A stretch of 64,000 nt of DNA from Aeromonas sobria (GCF_000820145.1 NZ_CDBW01000006.1:1-64000); one strand, 5' to 3'. Positions 44,983 to 54,915 are shown, counted from the stretch's first letter. The notes: generated by a model not told the origin, from the sequence alone. Numbers and translations are program-made.

Positions 44983-47900
44983 CGAGCTGAACGGCAACAG
45001 GGAGAGGCTGGGACCTGCCGGTCGGCTGGCGGCGCTGTTTCAGGGCTCGGCCATCACTCCGCTGCTGGCGCTGGTGGGGCTGCTGCTCGGTCTGTTTGCT
45101 GTGCTGGTGACCCCCAAGGAGGAGGAGCCGCAGATCGATGTTACCTTCGCCGATGTCTATATCCCCTTCCCGGGAGCCACTCCGGCTGAAGTGGCCTCTC
45201 TCGTTACCACCCCTGCCGAGCAGGTGGTCTCCCAGATAAAGGGAATTGATACCCTCTACTCTTTTTCCCAACCCGATGGCGCCCTGCTGGTGGTGGTGTT
45301 CAAGGTGGGGGTGAGCCGCGAGCAGGCCATCGTCGATCTCAACAACCAGCTCGACTCCAACCGCGACTGGTTGCCACAGGGGATTGGAGTCGGTCAGCCG
45401 CTGGTGAAACCCCGGGGGATCGATGATGTCCCCATCGTCAGTTTGACCTTATGGAGTAAAGAGGGGATCAAGCAACTGGGGGCACCCGAGCTGACCCGGG
45501 TCGCCCATGAGCTGGAGACCGAACTCAAGCGCATTCCCGGTACCCGCGATATCTACACGCTGGGCAGTCAGAGCGCCGTGCTGCAGGTGATGCCGGATCC
45601 GGCGGCCCTCAGCGCCCACGGCATCAGCTGGGGCGAGCTGAGTCAGCGCCTTTCGGCCGCCAATCAGCTGGGCCCGACACAGGCCATCGAGCAGGACAAC
45701 AGTGAGATCAAGGTACAGGTGGGGCAGTTCCTGCAAAGCGAGCAGGAGGCCCGCGAGCTGGTGGTGGGGCTGCACGACGGCAAGCCGGTCTATCTGGGGG
45801 AGGTGGCCAGGGTCTCTCTGGGTCAGGAGACCCCGACCAAGCGCAGTTGGATGGGGCAGGGGGATCGCAGCTATCCGGCGGTGACGCTGGCCATCGGCAA
45901 GCAGCCCGGTCAGAACGCGGTCGATGTGGCCAAGCGGGTGGAGGCGCGGGTCGAGAGTTTGCAGAACCGGCTGATCCCTGCCGGGGTCGAGGTGACGGTG
46001 ACCCGGGACTACGGCGTCACCGCCGAGACCAAATCCAACACCCTCATTGGCAAGCTGATTTTTGCCACCACGGCGGTGGTGCTGCTGGTGCTGGTGAGCA
46101 TGGGCTGGCGCGAGGCGCTGGTAGTGGGCGTTGCCATCGTCATCACCCTGGCTCTGACCCTGTTTGCCAGCTGGGCCTGGGGCTTTACCCTCAACCGGGT
46201 GTCGTTGTTTGCGCTGATCTTCTCCATCGGCATTCTGGTGGATGACGCCATCGTGGTGGTGGAGAACATCCACCGCCATCGCGGTTTGGGCAAGGGGCCG
46301 CTCAAGGATCTGATTCCGGGGGCGGTGGACGAGGTGGGGGGGCCGACCATACTGGCGACCCTGACCGTGATCGCGGCCCTGCTGCCGATGGCCTTTGTCA
46401 GTGGCCTGATGGGCCCCTACATGAGCCCCATCCCCATCAATGCCAGCATGGGGATGCTCATCTCCCTGCTGGTGGCCTTTATCTTCTCCCCCTGGCTGGC
46501 GAGCCATTTGCTCAAGGGGGAGGTGCACGGTGCCCACGGCGAGGCCAAGGCTGGCCTCTTTCACCGGCTGATGACCCCTTTTCTGATCGGTGATGGCGCC
46601 AAGCGCGCCAGACGCAAACTCTGGCTGGTGGTGTTGCTACTGGTCGGGGCGGCTGCCGCCATGCCGGTGGTGCAGTGGGTGGTGCTCAAAATGCTCCCCT
46701 TTGACAACAAGTCGGAATTTCAGCTGGTGCTTGATATGCCAGAGGGGGCAACTCTGGAGCAGACCGAGCGCACCCTGCTGGCGGTCGGGAGGGAGCTTGC
46801 CAAGGTGGAGGAGGTGAAGGATTACCAGATCTATGCAGGTACCGCCGCCCCCATCAACTTCAACGGGTTGGTGCGCCACTACTTTATCCGCAGCGGCGCC
46901 AATGTGGGGGATATTCAGGTCAATCTGGTGGACAAGCATGAGCGCCATCGCAGCAGCCACCAAATTGCCCAATCGGTGCGGGCGCCGCTGCAGGCCATCG
47001 CCAGTGCGGCAGGGGGCAACCTCAAGGTGGTGGAGGTGCCCCCCGGCCCGCCGGTCTGGTCACCCATAGTCGCGGAAGTGTATGGCCCGACGCCTGCCGC
47101 CCGCGAAGCGGCGGCGCGCGCCGTACAGGCCCGTTTTGTGGCCACCGCGGATCTGGTGGATGTCGACATCTATCTGACCGACCCGCAGCCCAAGTGGCGG
47201 CTGGAGGTGGATCGCAGCAAGGCGGCCCTGCTCGGGGTCGATCTCGGGGTTCTGGTGAGCACCCTCAATGGCGGGGTGGGTTATCAGGATGCCAGCTGGC
47301 TGCAGGGGCACGGCGCCAAGTATCCGGTGCCGATCCGCATCGAACTGGCTCCCGGTGACAAACGGGATCTGGCGGGCGTACTGGCCCTCAAGGTGCGCAG
47401 CCAGAGCGGCCAGTTGGTGCGGGTCTCCGAGCTGGTGAGTCGCCGTGATGAGGTGGCCCCCAGCTATATCATGCACAAGAACATGCAGCCCATGGTGATG
47501 GTGGTGGCCGACATGGGTGGCCATACCGACAGCCCGCTCTACGGCATGTTTGCCGCCGGTGCTGAGATCGACCTGCCCCAATATTACGTGCAGCAGCCCG
47601 ACAAGCTGGGGGAGGTGGCGCTGTTGTGGGACGGGGAGTGGAAGATTACCTACGAAACCTTCCGCGACATGGGCATCGCCTACGGGGTGGGGATGATCCT
47701 CATCTACCTGCTGGTGGTGGCCCAGTTCCGCTCCTATCTGGTGCCGCTCATCATCATGGCCCCCATTCCGCTCACCCTCATCGGGGTGATGCCGGGCCAC
47801 GCCCTGCTGGGGGCTCAGTTTACCGCCACCTCGATGATCGGGATGATCGCCCTGGCCGGGATCATCGTACGCAACAGCATCCTGCTGGTGGACTTTATCG

Positions 47901-48139
47901 AGCAGCAGCGCAGCGCCGGAGTGGTGTTCGAGCAGGCAGTGATCGAAGCGGCGCAGGTGCGGGCCAAACCCATCATGCTGACGGCGTTGGCGGCGATGAT
48001 CGGGGCCCTGTTTATCCTCGATGATCCCATCTTCAACGGACTGGCCATCAGTCTGATTTTCGGGATCCTGGTCTCCACACTGCTCACTCTGGTAGTGATA
48101 CCCTTGCTCTACTATGCCCTGCTCTCCCGACGCTCATGA
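44975..48139 (+). CDS. RND-family inner-membrane efflux pump
   Basis: The 1054-residue proton-driven transporter has 12 membrane segments and two large periplasmic loops. The proton-relay Asp pair is in FSIGILVDDAIVVVENI, and DGALLVVVFKVGV lies in the porter domain. The longer frame to 44927 lies in the adaptor gene, so ATG 44975 is chosen. It shares an operon with a BigR-type regulator and YeeE proteins, which suggests export of a sulfur-linked toxic compound. Drug or solvent export is possible too. Confidence 0.93.
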   Translation: MSSELNGNRERLGPAGRLAALFQGSAITPLLALVGLLLGLFAVLVTPKEEEPQIDVTFADVYIPFPGATPAEVASLVTTPAEQVVSQIKGIDTLYSFSQPDGALLVVVFKVGVSREQAIVDLNNQLDSNRDWLPQGIGVGQPLVKPRGIDDVPIVSLTLWSKEGIKQLGAPELTRVAHELETELKRIPGTRDIYTLGSQSAVLQVMPDPAALSAHGISWGELSQRLSAANQLGPTQAIEQDNSEIKVQVGQFLQSEQEARELVVGLHDGKPVYLGEVARVSLGQETPTKRSWMGQGDRSYPAVTLAIGKQPGQNAVDVAKRVEARVESLQNRLIPAGVEVTVTRDYGVTAETKSNTLIGKLIFATTAVVLLVLVSMGWREALVVGVAIVITLALTLFASWAWGFTLNRVSLFALIFSIGILVDDAIVVVENIHRHRGLGKGPLKDLIPGAVDEVGGPTILATLTVIAALLPMAFVSGLMGPYMSPIPINASMGMLISLLVAFIFSPWLASHLLKGEVHGAHGEAKAGLFHRLMTPFLIGDGAKRARRKLWLVVLLLVGAAAAMPVVQWVVLKMLPFDNKSEFQLVLDMPEGATLEQTERTLLAVGRELAKVEEVKDYQIYAGTAAPINFNGLVRHYFIRSGANVGDIQVNLVDKHERHRSSHQIAQSVRAPLQAIASAAGGNLKVVEVPPGPPVWSPIVAEVYGPTPAAREAAARAVQARFVATADLVDVDIYLTDPQPKWRLEVDRSKAALLGVDLGVLVSTLNGGVGYQDASWLQGHGAKYPVPIRIELAPGDKRDLAGVLALKVRSQSGQLVRVSELVSRRDEVAPSYIMHKNMQPMVMVVADMGGHTDSPLYGMFAAGAEIDLPQYYVQQPDKLGEVALLWDGEWKITYETFRDMGIAYGVGMILIYLLVVAQFRSYLVPLIIMAPIPLTLIGVMPGHALLGAQFTATSMIGMIALAGIIVRNSILLVDFIEQQRSAGVVFEQAVIEAAQVRAKPIMLTALAAMIGALFILDDPIFNGLAISLIFGILVSTLLTLVVIPLLYYALLSRRS

Positions 48140-48166
48140 CGGGAGTCACTAGCGAAAGGATGCGCG

Positions 48167-49306
48167 ATGAAGAAAGGTTGGCTGTGGTGGGGAAGTGGCG
48201 CCGTGGTAGCGGTGGCTGCTCTGGCATGGTGGTGGCGACCGCAGCCGACGCCGATCAGGCTGGCCGAGGTCGGGCGGGGGGATGTGCTGGTCACCGTGGT
48301 CAACACCCGGGCTGGCACCATCAAATCCTGTCAGCGAGCCGGGCTCAGTCTGCCCGGTGGCGGCGTGGTGGAGCAGATCGCCGTCAAGGCCGGGGAGCGG
48401 GTAGCGCAGGGAGATCTGCTGCTGACCCTCTGGAGTGATGATATCCGCGCCGATCTCGATCGTGCCCGTGCCCAGCAAGCCCTTGGCAAGACCCAGCGCG
48501 AGGAGCGTTGCAGCGAGGCGGCCTACTACGAGCGGGAGGCCAACCGGCTGGCCACCTTGCTGGCCAAAAACCTTACCTCCCGCACCCTCGCCGAGCAGGC
48601 CCAGAATCTGGCCGATACCCGCCGCTATATCTGTCAGGCATCCCGTCAGCAGGAGCGGGTCAACGAGGCGCAGGTCGCTCAGGTGGAGGCCCGCTTGAGC
48701 GAGCGCCGCCTGCAGGCGCCGTTTGCCGGTGTGGTGGCGGAGGTCAACAGCAAGCTGGGCGAATACATGACCCCCTCACCGCCCGGAGTGGCCATGCCCC
48801 CCGTTATCGATCTTATCGACGATAACTGCCTCTATGTCTCTGCCCCCATCGATGAAGTGGATGCCGCTCGCCTCAAGGTGGGCCAGTCTGCCCGGGTACT
48901 GCTCGACGCCATGCCCGGCCGCGATTTTGCCGCCACCGTGACCCGCATCGCCCCCTATGTGAAGGAGCTGGAGAAGCAGGCCCGCACCGTCGAGGTGGAG
49001 GCATCGCTCACTGCCCTGCCCACTGACGTGCCCCTGCTTATCGGCTACAGTGCCGACCTTGAGGTCGAGGTGACCCGCGCCACCGATGTGTTGCGGGTAG
49101 CGGCCAGCAGCCGGGCCGACGATGGCAGCGTGCTGCGGCTGGAAGGGGATAAGCTGGTGCGGGTGGTGCCCCGCTGGGGCGTGGAGAACTGGAACTGGAT
49201 TGAAGTCGCCGAGGGGCTCGCCGCCGGTGATCGGCTGGCAGCTCAGCCCGGACAGATTGTCGGGGAGGGCCCTTTCAGCGCCGCCACGGAGCAGCCGGAT
49301 GAGTGA
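48167..49306 (+). CDS. HlyD-family adaptor of an ABC exporter
   Basis: The 379-residue protein has one N-terminal anchor (about 5-23, LWWGSGAVVAVAALAWWW), lipoyl half motifs GGGVVEQIAVKAGERVAQGDLL and RRLQAPFAGVVAEVN, and a helical hairpin between. Four Cys are present in the periplasmic part, which is uncommon. It comes 27 bases after the RND pump and overlaps the ATPase by eight bases, so it may be in the same transcript. Confidence 0.88.
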   Translation: MKKGWLWWGSGAVVAVAALAWWWRPQPTPIRLAEVGRGDVLVTVVNTRAGTIKSCQRAGLSLPGGGVVEQIAVKAGERVAQGDLLLTLWSDDIRADLDRARAQQALGKTQREERCSEAAYYEREANRLATLLAKNLTSRTLAEQAQNLADTRRYICQASRQQERVNEAQVAQVEARLSERRLQAPFAGVVAEVNSKLGEYMTPSPPGVAMPPVIDLIDDNCLYVSAPIDEVDAARLKVGQSARVLLDAMPGRDFAATVTRIAPYVKELEKQARTVEVEASLTALPTDVPLLIGYSADLEVEVTRATDVLRVAASSRADDGSVLRLEGDKLVRVVPRWGVENWNWIEVAEGLAAGDRLAAQPGQIVGEGPFSAATEQPDE

Positions 49307-49988
49307 TCTCATTCGCCTCGAGGCCGTCAGCCGTCGTTTCACTCTGGGGGGAAGCGAGGTGGCCGCCCTCGACCGCGTATCCCTGCGGGTTGCCGAGGGG
49401 GAGTATCTGGCGGTGATGGGCCCCTCGGGCTCCGGCAAATCGACCCTGCTCAATGTGCTGGGGCTGCTGGATCGGCCCGATGAGGGGCGCTACTGGCTGG
49501 GGGGAGAGGACACCGCCACCCTGTCAGAACCGGCGCTGGCCCAGCTGCGCGGCCATCGCATCGGTTTCGTGTTCCAGTCGTTTCACCTGATCTCCCGCCT
49601 CACCGCCCGTGAAAACGTCGAGCTGCCGCTGATGCTGTGCGGGATCGCCCCCGCCGAGCGCCATCGTCGCAGCCAACGACTGCTGGGGGAGCTGGGGCTG
49701 GAGAACCGGGCCGGACACCGCCCTGCCGAGCTCTCCGGCGGTCAGCGTCAGCGGGTGGCCATCGCTCGGGCCATGGCGATGGCGCCGCGGCTGATCCTGG
49801 CCGACGAGCCCACCGGCAATCTCGACTCCCGCTCCGGGGAGGAGGTGATTACCCTGCTGGAGGGGCTCAACCGGGAGCAGGGGATCACGCTGGTGGTGGT
49901 GACTCACGACCCGCGCCTCGGTGAGCGGGCGGGCAGGCGGATCCTGATGAACGATGGCCATATCAATACTGATAGCGGCGGGGGCTGA
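49299..49988 (+). CDS. ABC transporter ATP-binding protein (LolD/MacB-type)
   Basis: The 229-residue ATPase has Walker [10 protein letters not shown], signature [17 protein letters not shown] and Walker [13 protein letters not shown]. The ATG overlaps the adaptor gene, and the upstream frame to 49122 is a shadow. The MacB-type class drives periplasmic conformational work rather than substrate passage. It is followed by two separate FtsX-type permeases. Confidence 0.94.
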   Translation: MSDLIRLEAVSRRFTLGGSEVAALDRVSLRVAEGEYLAVMGPSGSGKSTLLNVLGLLDRPDEGRYWLGGEDTATLSEPALAQLRGHRIGFVFQSFHLISRLTARENVELPLMLCGIAPAERHRRSQRLLGELGLENRAGHRPAELSGGQRQRVAIARAMAMAPRLILADEPTGNLDSRSGEEVITLLEGLNREQGITLVVVTHDPRLGERAGRRILMNDGHINTDSGGG

Positions 49989-51203
49989 ATGCGGCGGCCC
50001 GATGTTATCCGCTTTGCCGCCGTGGCCCTGCTGCGTCAGCGTTCACGGGCGCTGGTGCTGATCCTGGCGGTGAGTCTGAGCGTCACCTCAGTGCTGCTGC
50101 TCACCGCGTTGGGGGAGGGGGCGAGACGCTATGTGGCCGACCAGTTCAGCTCCCTTGGCAAGGATCTGCTGGTGATGTTCCCCGGCCGCAAGGAGACCAC
50201 CGGTGGGCTGCCGCCGGTCACCGGCAACAGCCTGCGGCAGATCACCCTCGATGACATGCACTATCTTGGCCAGCATCAGCCCAAGGTGCGGCTGGTGCCA
50301 CTGGTGATGGGCTTTGCCGAGGCCAAACAGGGGGCGCGGCTGCGCCAGACCATGCTGCTTGGCAGCAGCAACGGGTTGCGCGATACCCACGGGCTGGAAC
50401 TGCTCTCCGGCCGCTGGCTACCGGGGGATGCCGCAGAGGATCGACCGGTCGTCCTGCTCGGGGCCGTGGTGGCCCGGGAGCTGTTTGGTCAGGCCGATCC
50501 GGTCGGCCAGTGGCTGCGTTTTGACAATCGTCGCTTTCGTGTGGTGGGGGTCTTCACCAGCCAGAGCAGCAATCTGGGGATGGACATGGCTGAAGCCGCG
50601 CTGATCCCGGTTGGCAGCGCCATGCGGCTGTTCAATACCGAGGGGCTGTTTCGGCTGCTGATCCAGCCGCTGGCGGGGCAAGCTGTGCCCCCGCTGGTCA
50701 AGCGACTGGAGCAGCTGATGCAGGCGCGCCACGGGGTGCTCGATGTGACTCTGGTAAGGCGCGACGCCATGCTGGCCACCTTCTCCACCATTCTCTCGAC
50801 CCTCACCCTGGCGGTTGCCGGCATCGGTGCCATCAGCCTGCTGGTCTCAGGCATCATGATGATGAATCTGGCGCTGATCAGCACCCGCCAGCGCACTGGC
50901 GAGATCGGCCTGCTCAAGGCGCTGGGGGCCGACAGTCGCCAGATCCGCCAGCTGTTTTTGTGGGAGGCACTGCTGCTGAGCGGCAGTGGCGCACTGTTTG
51001 GCACGGCCCTGGGTTATGCCCTGGTGGCCCTTGCCGCGCTGATCTGGCCCAGTTTTCCGGTGGCGGTCCCTCTGCTCGCGACCCTCTGCACCATACCGGC
51101 GGCCCTGCTGACCGGGCTGTTTTTTAGCTGGCTGCCCGCTTCCCGGGCGGCAAGACAAGATCCGGTCAGCAGCCTGCGCAGCGGGCAATGGAGTGGTGGC
51201 TGA
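49989..51203 (+). CDS. FtsX/MacB-type ABC permease, first
   Basis: The 404-residue protein has one N-terminal membrane segment, a periplasmic MacB core domain (about 45-250) and three C-terminal segments, with the QRTGEIGLLKALGADSRQIRQLF signature. It starts directly after the ATPase stop. With the second permease it would form a heterodimeric exporter. Confidence 0.92.
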   Translation: MRRPDVIRFAAVALLRQRSRALVLILAVSLSVTSVLLLTALGEGARRYVADQFSSLGKDLLVMFPGRKETTGGLPPVTGNSLRQITLDDMHYLGQHQPKVRLVPLVMGFAEAKQGARLRQTMLLGSSNGLRDTHGLELLSGRWLPGDAAEDRPVVLLGAVVARELFGQADPVGQWLRFDNRRFRVVGVFTSQSSNLGMDMAEAALIPVGSAMRLFNTEGLFRLLIQPLAGQAVPPLVKRLEQLMQARHGVLDVTLVRRDAMLATFSTILSTLTLAVAGIGAISLLVSGIMMMNLALISTRQRTGEIGLLKALGADSRQIRQLFLWEALLLSGSGALFGTALGYALVALAALIWPSFPVAVPLLATLCTIPAALLTGLFFSWLPASRAARQDPVSSLRSGQWSGG

Positions 51204-52402
51204 TGCGCCTCGCTGATCTGCTGTTCTGGTTGTGGCGCGCCTTGCTGGCAGGACGCAGTCGCAGCTTGCTGTCGGCGCTGGGCATCGCCATCGGGATCGC
51301 CTCGGTGACCCTGCTCACCGGTATTGGCGAGGGGCTCAGGCTCTATCTGCTCGACAGTTTCTCCCAATTCGGCACCCGCTTGATCGCCGTGACCCCGGGC
51401 AAGACCGAAACCGCCGGTGGCCCGCCCGGCATCCTCTCCAGCAGCCGTCCCCTGCTGCTGGAGGATGCCGACGCCCTTGCCAGATTGCCGGGTATCGAAG
51501 CTGCGCTCCCTGTGGTGCAGGGGCAGGGGGAGGTGCGCAGCCGTGGACTGACTCGCAGCACCGCCATTCTGGGCACAGGTTCGGCGGCGCTCTCCGGCTG
51601 GCGACTCACCCTGGTGCAGGGGCGTTTTCTGCCCGCAGATGACAGTGCCATGCCTCGTGCCTATGCGGTGCTGGGCTCCAAGGTGGCGGCTGAGCTGTTC
51701 CCCGGCGGCGATGGGCCGGGGAGCCTGCTGCGGGCCGGTGATCGCCGTTTTCGGGTGGCCGGGGTGCTGGCCCCCAAAGGGCAATTTCTCGGCTTTGATC
51801 TGGACGACATGATCTATCTGCCCGCCGCCCACGCTCAGGCGCTGTTCAACAAGGAGGGGTTGCAGGAGATCGATGTTATCTATCGCGCCGGGCAGACGGA
51901 GGCCGAGATCACCGCCCAGATCCGGCGAGTGTTGATCGCCCGCCACGGCGCCGAGGATTTCACCCTCACCTCCCAGCAGGACATGCTGACCAGCCTCGAC
52001 AAGATCCTCTCCATCATCAAGCTGGCGGTTGGTGGGCTCGGTATTATCTCGCTGCTGATCGGGGCGGTCGGCATCTTCAGCATCATGAGCATCGCCCAGC
52101 AGGAGCGGATCCCCGAAGTGGGCTTGCTGATGGCGCTGGGCTGCCCACGGCGCCGCATCCTGCTGTTGTTCCTGCTGGAAGCCGTGGTGCTGGCACTGTT
52201 GGGTGGGGCCATGGGGCTGGCCCTGCTCGGGGTGCTCAAGCTGCTGTTCGCATTGCTGGCGGCTGGGTTGCCGCTCACCCTCCATCCTCTCTATCTGTTG
52301 CTGGCGCTCGGTTGCAGCGCCCTGGTCGGTCTGCTGGCCGGGGTCGCCCCCGCGTTGCGGGCGGTGCGTCTCGACCCCGTGGTTGCCCTGCGCGGGGATT
52401 AG
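51203..52402 (+). CDS. FtsX/MacB-type ABC permease, second
   Basis: The 399-residue protein repeats the layout of its neighbour: one N-terminal segment, periplasmic domain, three C-terminal segments, and QQERIPEVGLLMALGCPRRRIL. ATG 51203 overlaps the preceding stop (TGATG); ATG 51188 is a longer in-frame option. The 3' end lies against an imperfect duplicate of the end of the next, convergent gene. Confidence 0.9.
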   Translation: MRLADLLFWLWRALLAGRSRSLLSALGIAIGIASVTLLTGIGEGLRLYLLDSFSQFGTRLIAVTPGKTETAGGPPGILSSSRPLLLEDADALARLPGIEAALPVVQGQGEVRSRGLTRSTAILGTGSAALSGWRLTLVQGRFLPADDSAMPRAYAVLGSKVAAELFPGGDGPGSLLRAGDRRFRVAGVLAPKGQFLGFDLDDMIYLPAAHAQALFNKEGLQEIDVIYRAGQTEAEITAQIRRVLIARHGAEDFTLTSQQDMLTSLDKILSIIKLAVGGLGIISLLIGAVGIFSIMSIAQQERIPEVGLLMALGCPRRRILLLFLLEAVVLALLGGAMGLALLGVLKLLFALLAAGLPLTLHPLYLLLALGCSALVGLLAGVAPALRAVRLDPVVALRGD

Positions 52403-52507
52403 GCGACCGATCTCTGCGATCGGCAAGCTGCGCTCGGGTCTGAACAGGGGGACTAGGCGACCACTTCCGGGACTGATACGTTGCGCTCTGGCCTGAACAA
52501 GGGGAAG
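52400..52507. repeat. Imperfect 54-bp tandem duplication at convergent gene ends
   Basis: Two 54-base units (52400-52453 and 52454-52507) start TAGGCGACC and share the inner blocks TGCGCTC and CTGAACA plus a G-rich run. Read on the - strand, the right unit encodes the true C-terminus (FRPERNV...) of the hemerythrin protein and the left encodes a copy starting FRPERSL. The left copy lies beyond that gene's stop and touches the permease stop. Confidence 0.75.
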
Positions 52508-54915
52508 TAGCGGCGATCTGCTTGACTCATGTGGCCGACCACCAGCTCCTGAATGATGAAGTTGAGCAGTTCGTCGTTGCCCAGTGTCCCCGCTTTGGCG
52601 GCGTGCAGCAGCTGGTCCGCCTTGTTGAGCAGGCGCTGGTGATCCTGATGGTGGCTGACGAGCTCCCGATAGTCGAACTCCGCCAGCATCTGCTCTTCAA
52701 AGGCGAAGTGATGACGGGCCATCTCGAACAGGCTCTCCAGACTCTCCAGAAACGGGGCCGGGTTGTCGTGCTGATCTTTCATCCGCTCCAGCAGCCGGTT
52801 GGTCAGCACGAACAACTGGCGATGCTCGGCATCGATGCGCGGGTGACCGCACTCGTGGCCGGGTTGCCACAGCAGGGCGCCCTGCGCAGGATCAAGGCCT
52901 GCGGTAAAGAGGCAGACCCGGCCGCGGCCGCGATTTTTCGCCTGATACATGGCCTGATCGGCGTGGTGCATCAGGGTCTTGGCATCCTCCCCGTGCTCGG
53001 GATAGAGCGCCAGCCCGATACTGCTGGAGATGAGCAGCTCCTGCCCCTCCAGCTGGAACGGATGGCGCAGCTGCTGGTGCAGCTTGTCGGCCACCGCCAG
53101 CACTTCATCGCCGCTCTCCGGCAGCAAAATGACGAACTCGTCGCCCCCCAGCCGCGCCACCAGATCCTGTTTGCGCACGCAGTGGCTCATCCGCTCGGCC
53201 ACCAGATTGAGCAGAATATCCCCGGTCTCATGGCCGAAGGTGTCGTTGATCGGCTTGAAGTGATCGAGATCGATAAACATCAATGCCAGCGGACGGGGCG
53301 CTTCCTGCTCCAGCAGCTCCTTGAGCCGTTGCTGCAGCAAGCGGCGATTGGGCAGCCCGGTGAGGGGGTCGTAGAAGGCGAGGCGACGCATCATCTCCTC
53401 CCGCGCCGCCCGCTCGGTGATATCCCGGGTAACCCCGAGGATCGACTCCGGTTGGGCCTGGTGGTTGCCATGGAGGGTGGTGATGGTCTCGGTCGCCACC
53501 AGATGGCCATCCTTGTGGCGCAGCTGGGTGCGAATGACCCGGCGGGTCTGGTCGTGCTCACCCCGCTGCCAGGCCTCCAGGGTGGCGGAGATCTCCTCGC
53601 GCAGCAGTTGCCTTGAGGCCTCTGGTAGTAGCTGTTTGAGGGGCAGGGCAAACAGCTCGGGCGCTTCGTAGCCGCTCAGGGGGGCGATGGCCGGGCTGAC
53701 ATAGCGAAAGCGCAAACTGGCGGCATCCATGGTCCAGATCACATCGGCGCTGTTTTCCGCCACGAAGCGGTAGTGCTGCTCGCTCTGGGCCAGTTCACGG
53801 GTCAGCCGCTGGCGATCCCGCGCCTCCTGACGCAGGCGCAGATAGAGGTGCAAGAAGATGCCGAGCAGGGTCATCAGGGTAAAGGTGATGAGCATGGCCA
53901 CCGCCACGCTCTTGTCGAGCAGCTGCCGTTGCTGGCGCAGCCGCTCCTGCGCCGGGTCGTAGATAAAGCGGTCGAGGTTGGGCAATACCGTGAGCAGGCC
54001 CGCCTCCAGATAGGTTTTGGCGATCTGCAGCCAACGCTCCTGCTGCATGTAACCCGGTTCGATAAGATCCGGCTGCATCAGCTCTCTGGTCTCGCGGGCC
54101 TCGAACTCCAGCTGTTCACGGCCAGCACCGCTCGGGTACTGCTCCATGATCAGGTTGATCATCTCTTCGGGGTTGTCCATCGCATAGCGCCACCCCTTGA
54201 GGCTGGCCTGCTGGAAGGCGTAGACCCGATCCTGTCGGGTGATCAGCTCCCGCTCGGAGGTAAACAGGTTGTCGCCGTAAAAGTCGAAGTCGATGGTGCG
54301 CGGACTGAAGACCCGATAGGGGATCCCTTTTTGCTGCAGATTGAAGGGCTCGGTGGAGCTATAGGCGCTGATGGCATCCACCTCGCCAGCCAGCAGTGCC
54401 TGCACCCCCTGCTTGTAGGGGAGAGTGACCCAGTCGCGGCTGCGGGTCTGGTGGGTGAGGTAGGTCAGCAGCTCGTTGGAGCCCGCCTCCAGCATCAGCC
54501 GCTTGTTGGCCAAATCGGCCGGGTTGCGAATATCTGGCCGATCCAGGGTGAGCAGGACCAGCGGCGAGTGCTGCAGCACGGCGGCGAGCACCACCACCGG
54601 ACGACCGGCAGCCCGATCCAGCAGCAGATCACTGCCGCTGATACCAAAATGGGCCTTTCCCGAGATCACCTCGCTGACCACATCGGTGCGGGAGTCCGCT
54701 TCTCGCAGGGTGACCTGCAGACCGGCCTCCCGATAAAATCCCTTGGCGATGGCCGCGTAGTAACCGGCAAACTGGAACTGGTGTTGCCACGGCAACTGGA
54801 CGATGACCTGCTCGCTGGCTCGCACGGGGGGAGAGGTCAGGGTGGCGATGACCATACCGACCAGCAGTGGCAAAAACCAGCTGAGGCGCTGGCGGGGGGC
54901 TGCGTGTGCCGTCAT
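52453..54915 (-). CDS. Multidomain diguanylate cyclase: NMT1-like sensor, PAS, GGDEF, hemerythrin
   Basis: The 820-residue protein has a signal peptide (1-34), then an NMT1/THI5-like solute-binding domain in the periplasm (about 37-300, VQLPWQHQFQFAGYYAAIAKGF), one membrane segment (about 331-353), a PAS domain (about 381-495), and a GGDEF domain with intact GGDEF (about 588) and inhibitory I-site RKQD just before it. The C-terminal hemerythrin (about 685-810) keeps the iron ligands: HPRIDAEH, HFAFE, HHQDH, HMSQAD. It should make cyclic di-GMP in response to a periplasmic ligand and probably oxygen or redox state. ATG 54915 with AGAGAAGAG is preferred over 54960. Confidence 0.9.
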   Translation of the reverse strand: MTAHAAPRQRLSWFLPLLVGMVIATLTSPPVRASEQVIVQLPWQHQFQFAGYYAAIAKGFYREAGLQVTLREADSRTDVVSEVISGKAHFGISGSDLLLDRAAGRPVVVLAAVLQHSPLVLLTLDRPDIRNPADLANKRLMLEAGSNELLTYLTHQTRSRDWVTLPYKQGVQALLAGEVDAISAYSSTEPFNLQQKGIPYRVFSPRTIDFDFYGDNLFTSERELITRQDRVYAFQQASLKGWRYAMDNPEEMINLIMEQYPSGAGREQLEFEARETRELMQPDLIEPGYMQQERWLQIAKTYLEAGLLTVLPNLDRFIYDPAQERLRQQRQLLDKSVAVAMLITFTLMTLLGIFLHLYLRLRQEARDRQRLTRELAQSEQHYRFVAENSADVIWTMDAASLRFRYVSPAIAPLSGYEAPELFALPLKQLLPEASRQLLREEISATLEAWQRGEHDQTRRVIRTQLRHKDGHLVATETITTLHGNHQAQPESILGVTRDITERAAREEMMRRLAFYDPLTGLPNRRLLQQRLKELLEQEAPRPLALMFIDLDHFKPINDTFGHETGDILLNLVAERMSHCVRKQDLVARLGGDEFVILLPESGDEVLAVADKLHQQLRHPFQLEGQELLISSSIGLALYPEHGEDAKTLMHHADQAMYQAKNRGRGRVCLFTAGLDPAQGALLWQPGHECGHPRIDAEHRQLFVLTNRLLERMKDQHDNPAPFLESLESLFEMARHHFAFEEQMLAEFDYRELVSHHQDHQRLLNKADQLLHAAKAGTLGNDELLNFIIQELVVGHMSQADRRYFPLFRPERNVSVPEVVA

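Noticed and set aside
51014..52426. Long antisense frame over the second permease
   Set aside because: Gln/Arg/His-rich shadow of a permease gene with intact membrane pattern on the other strand.
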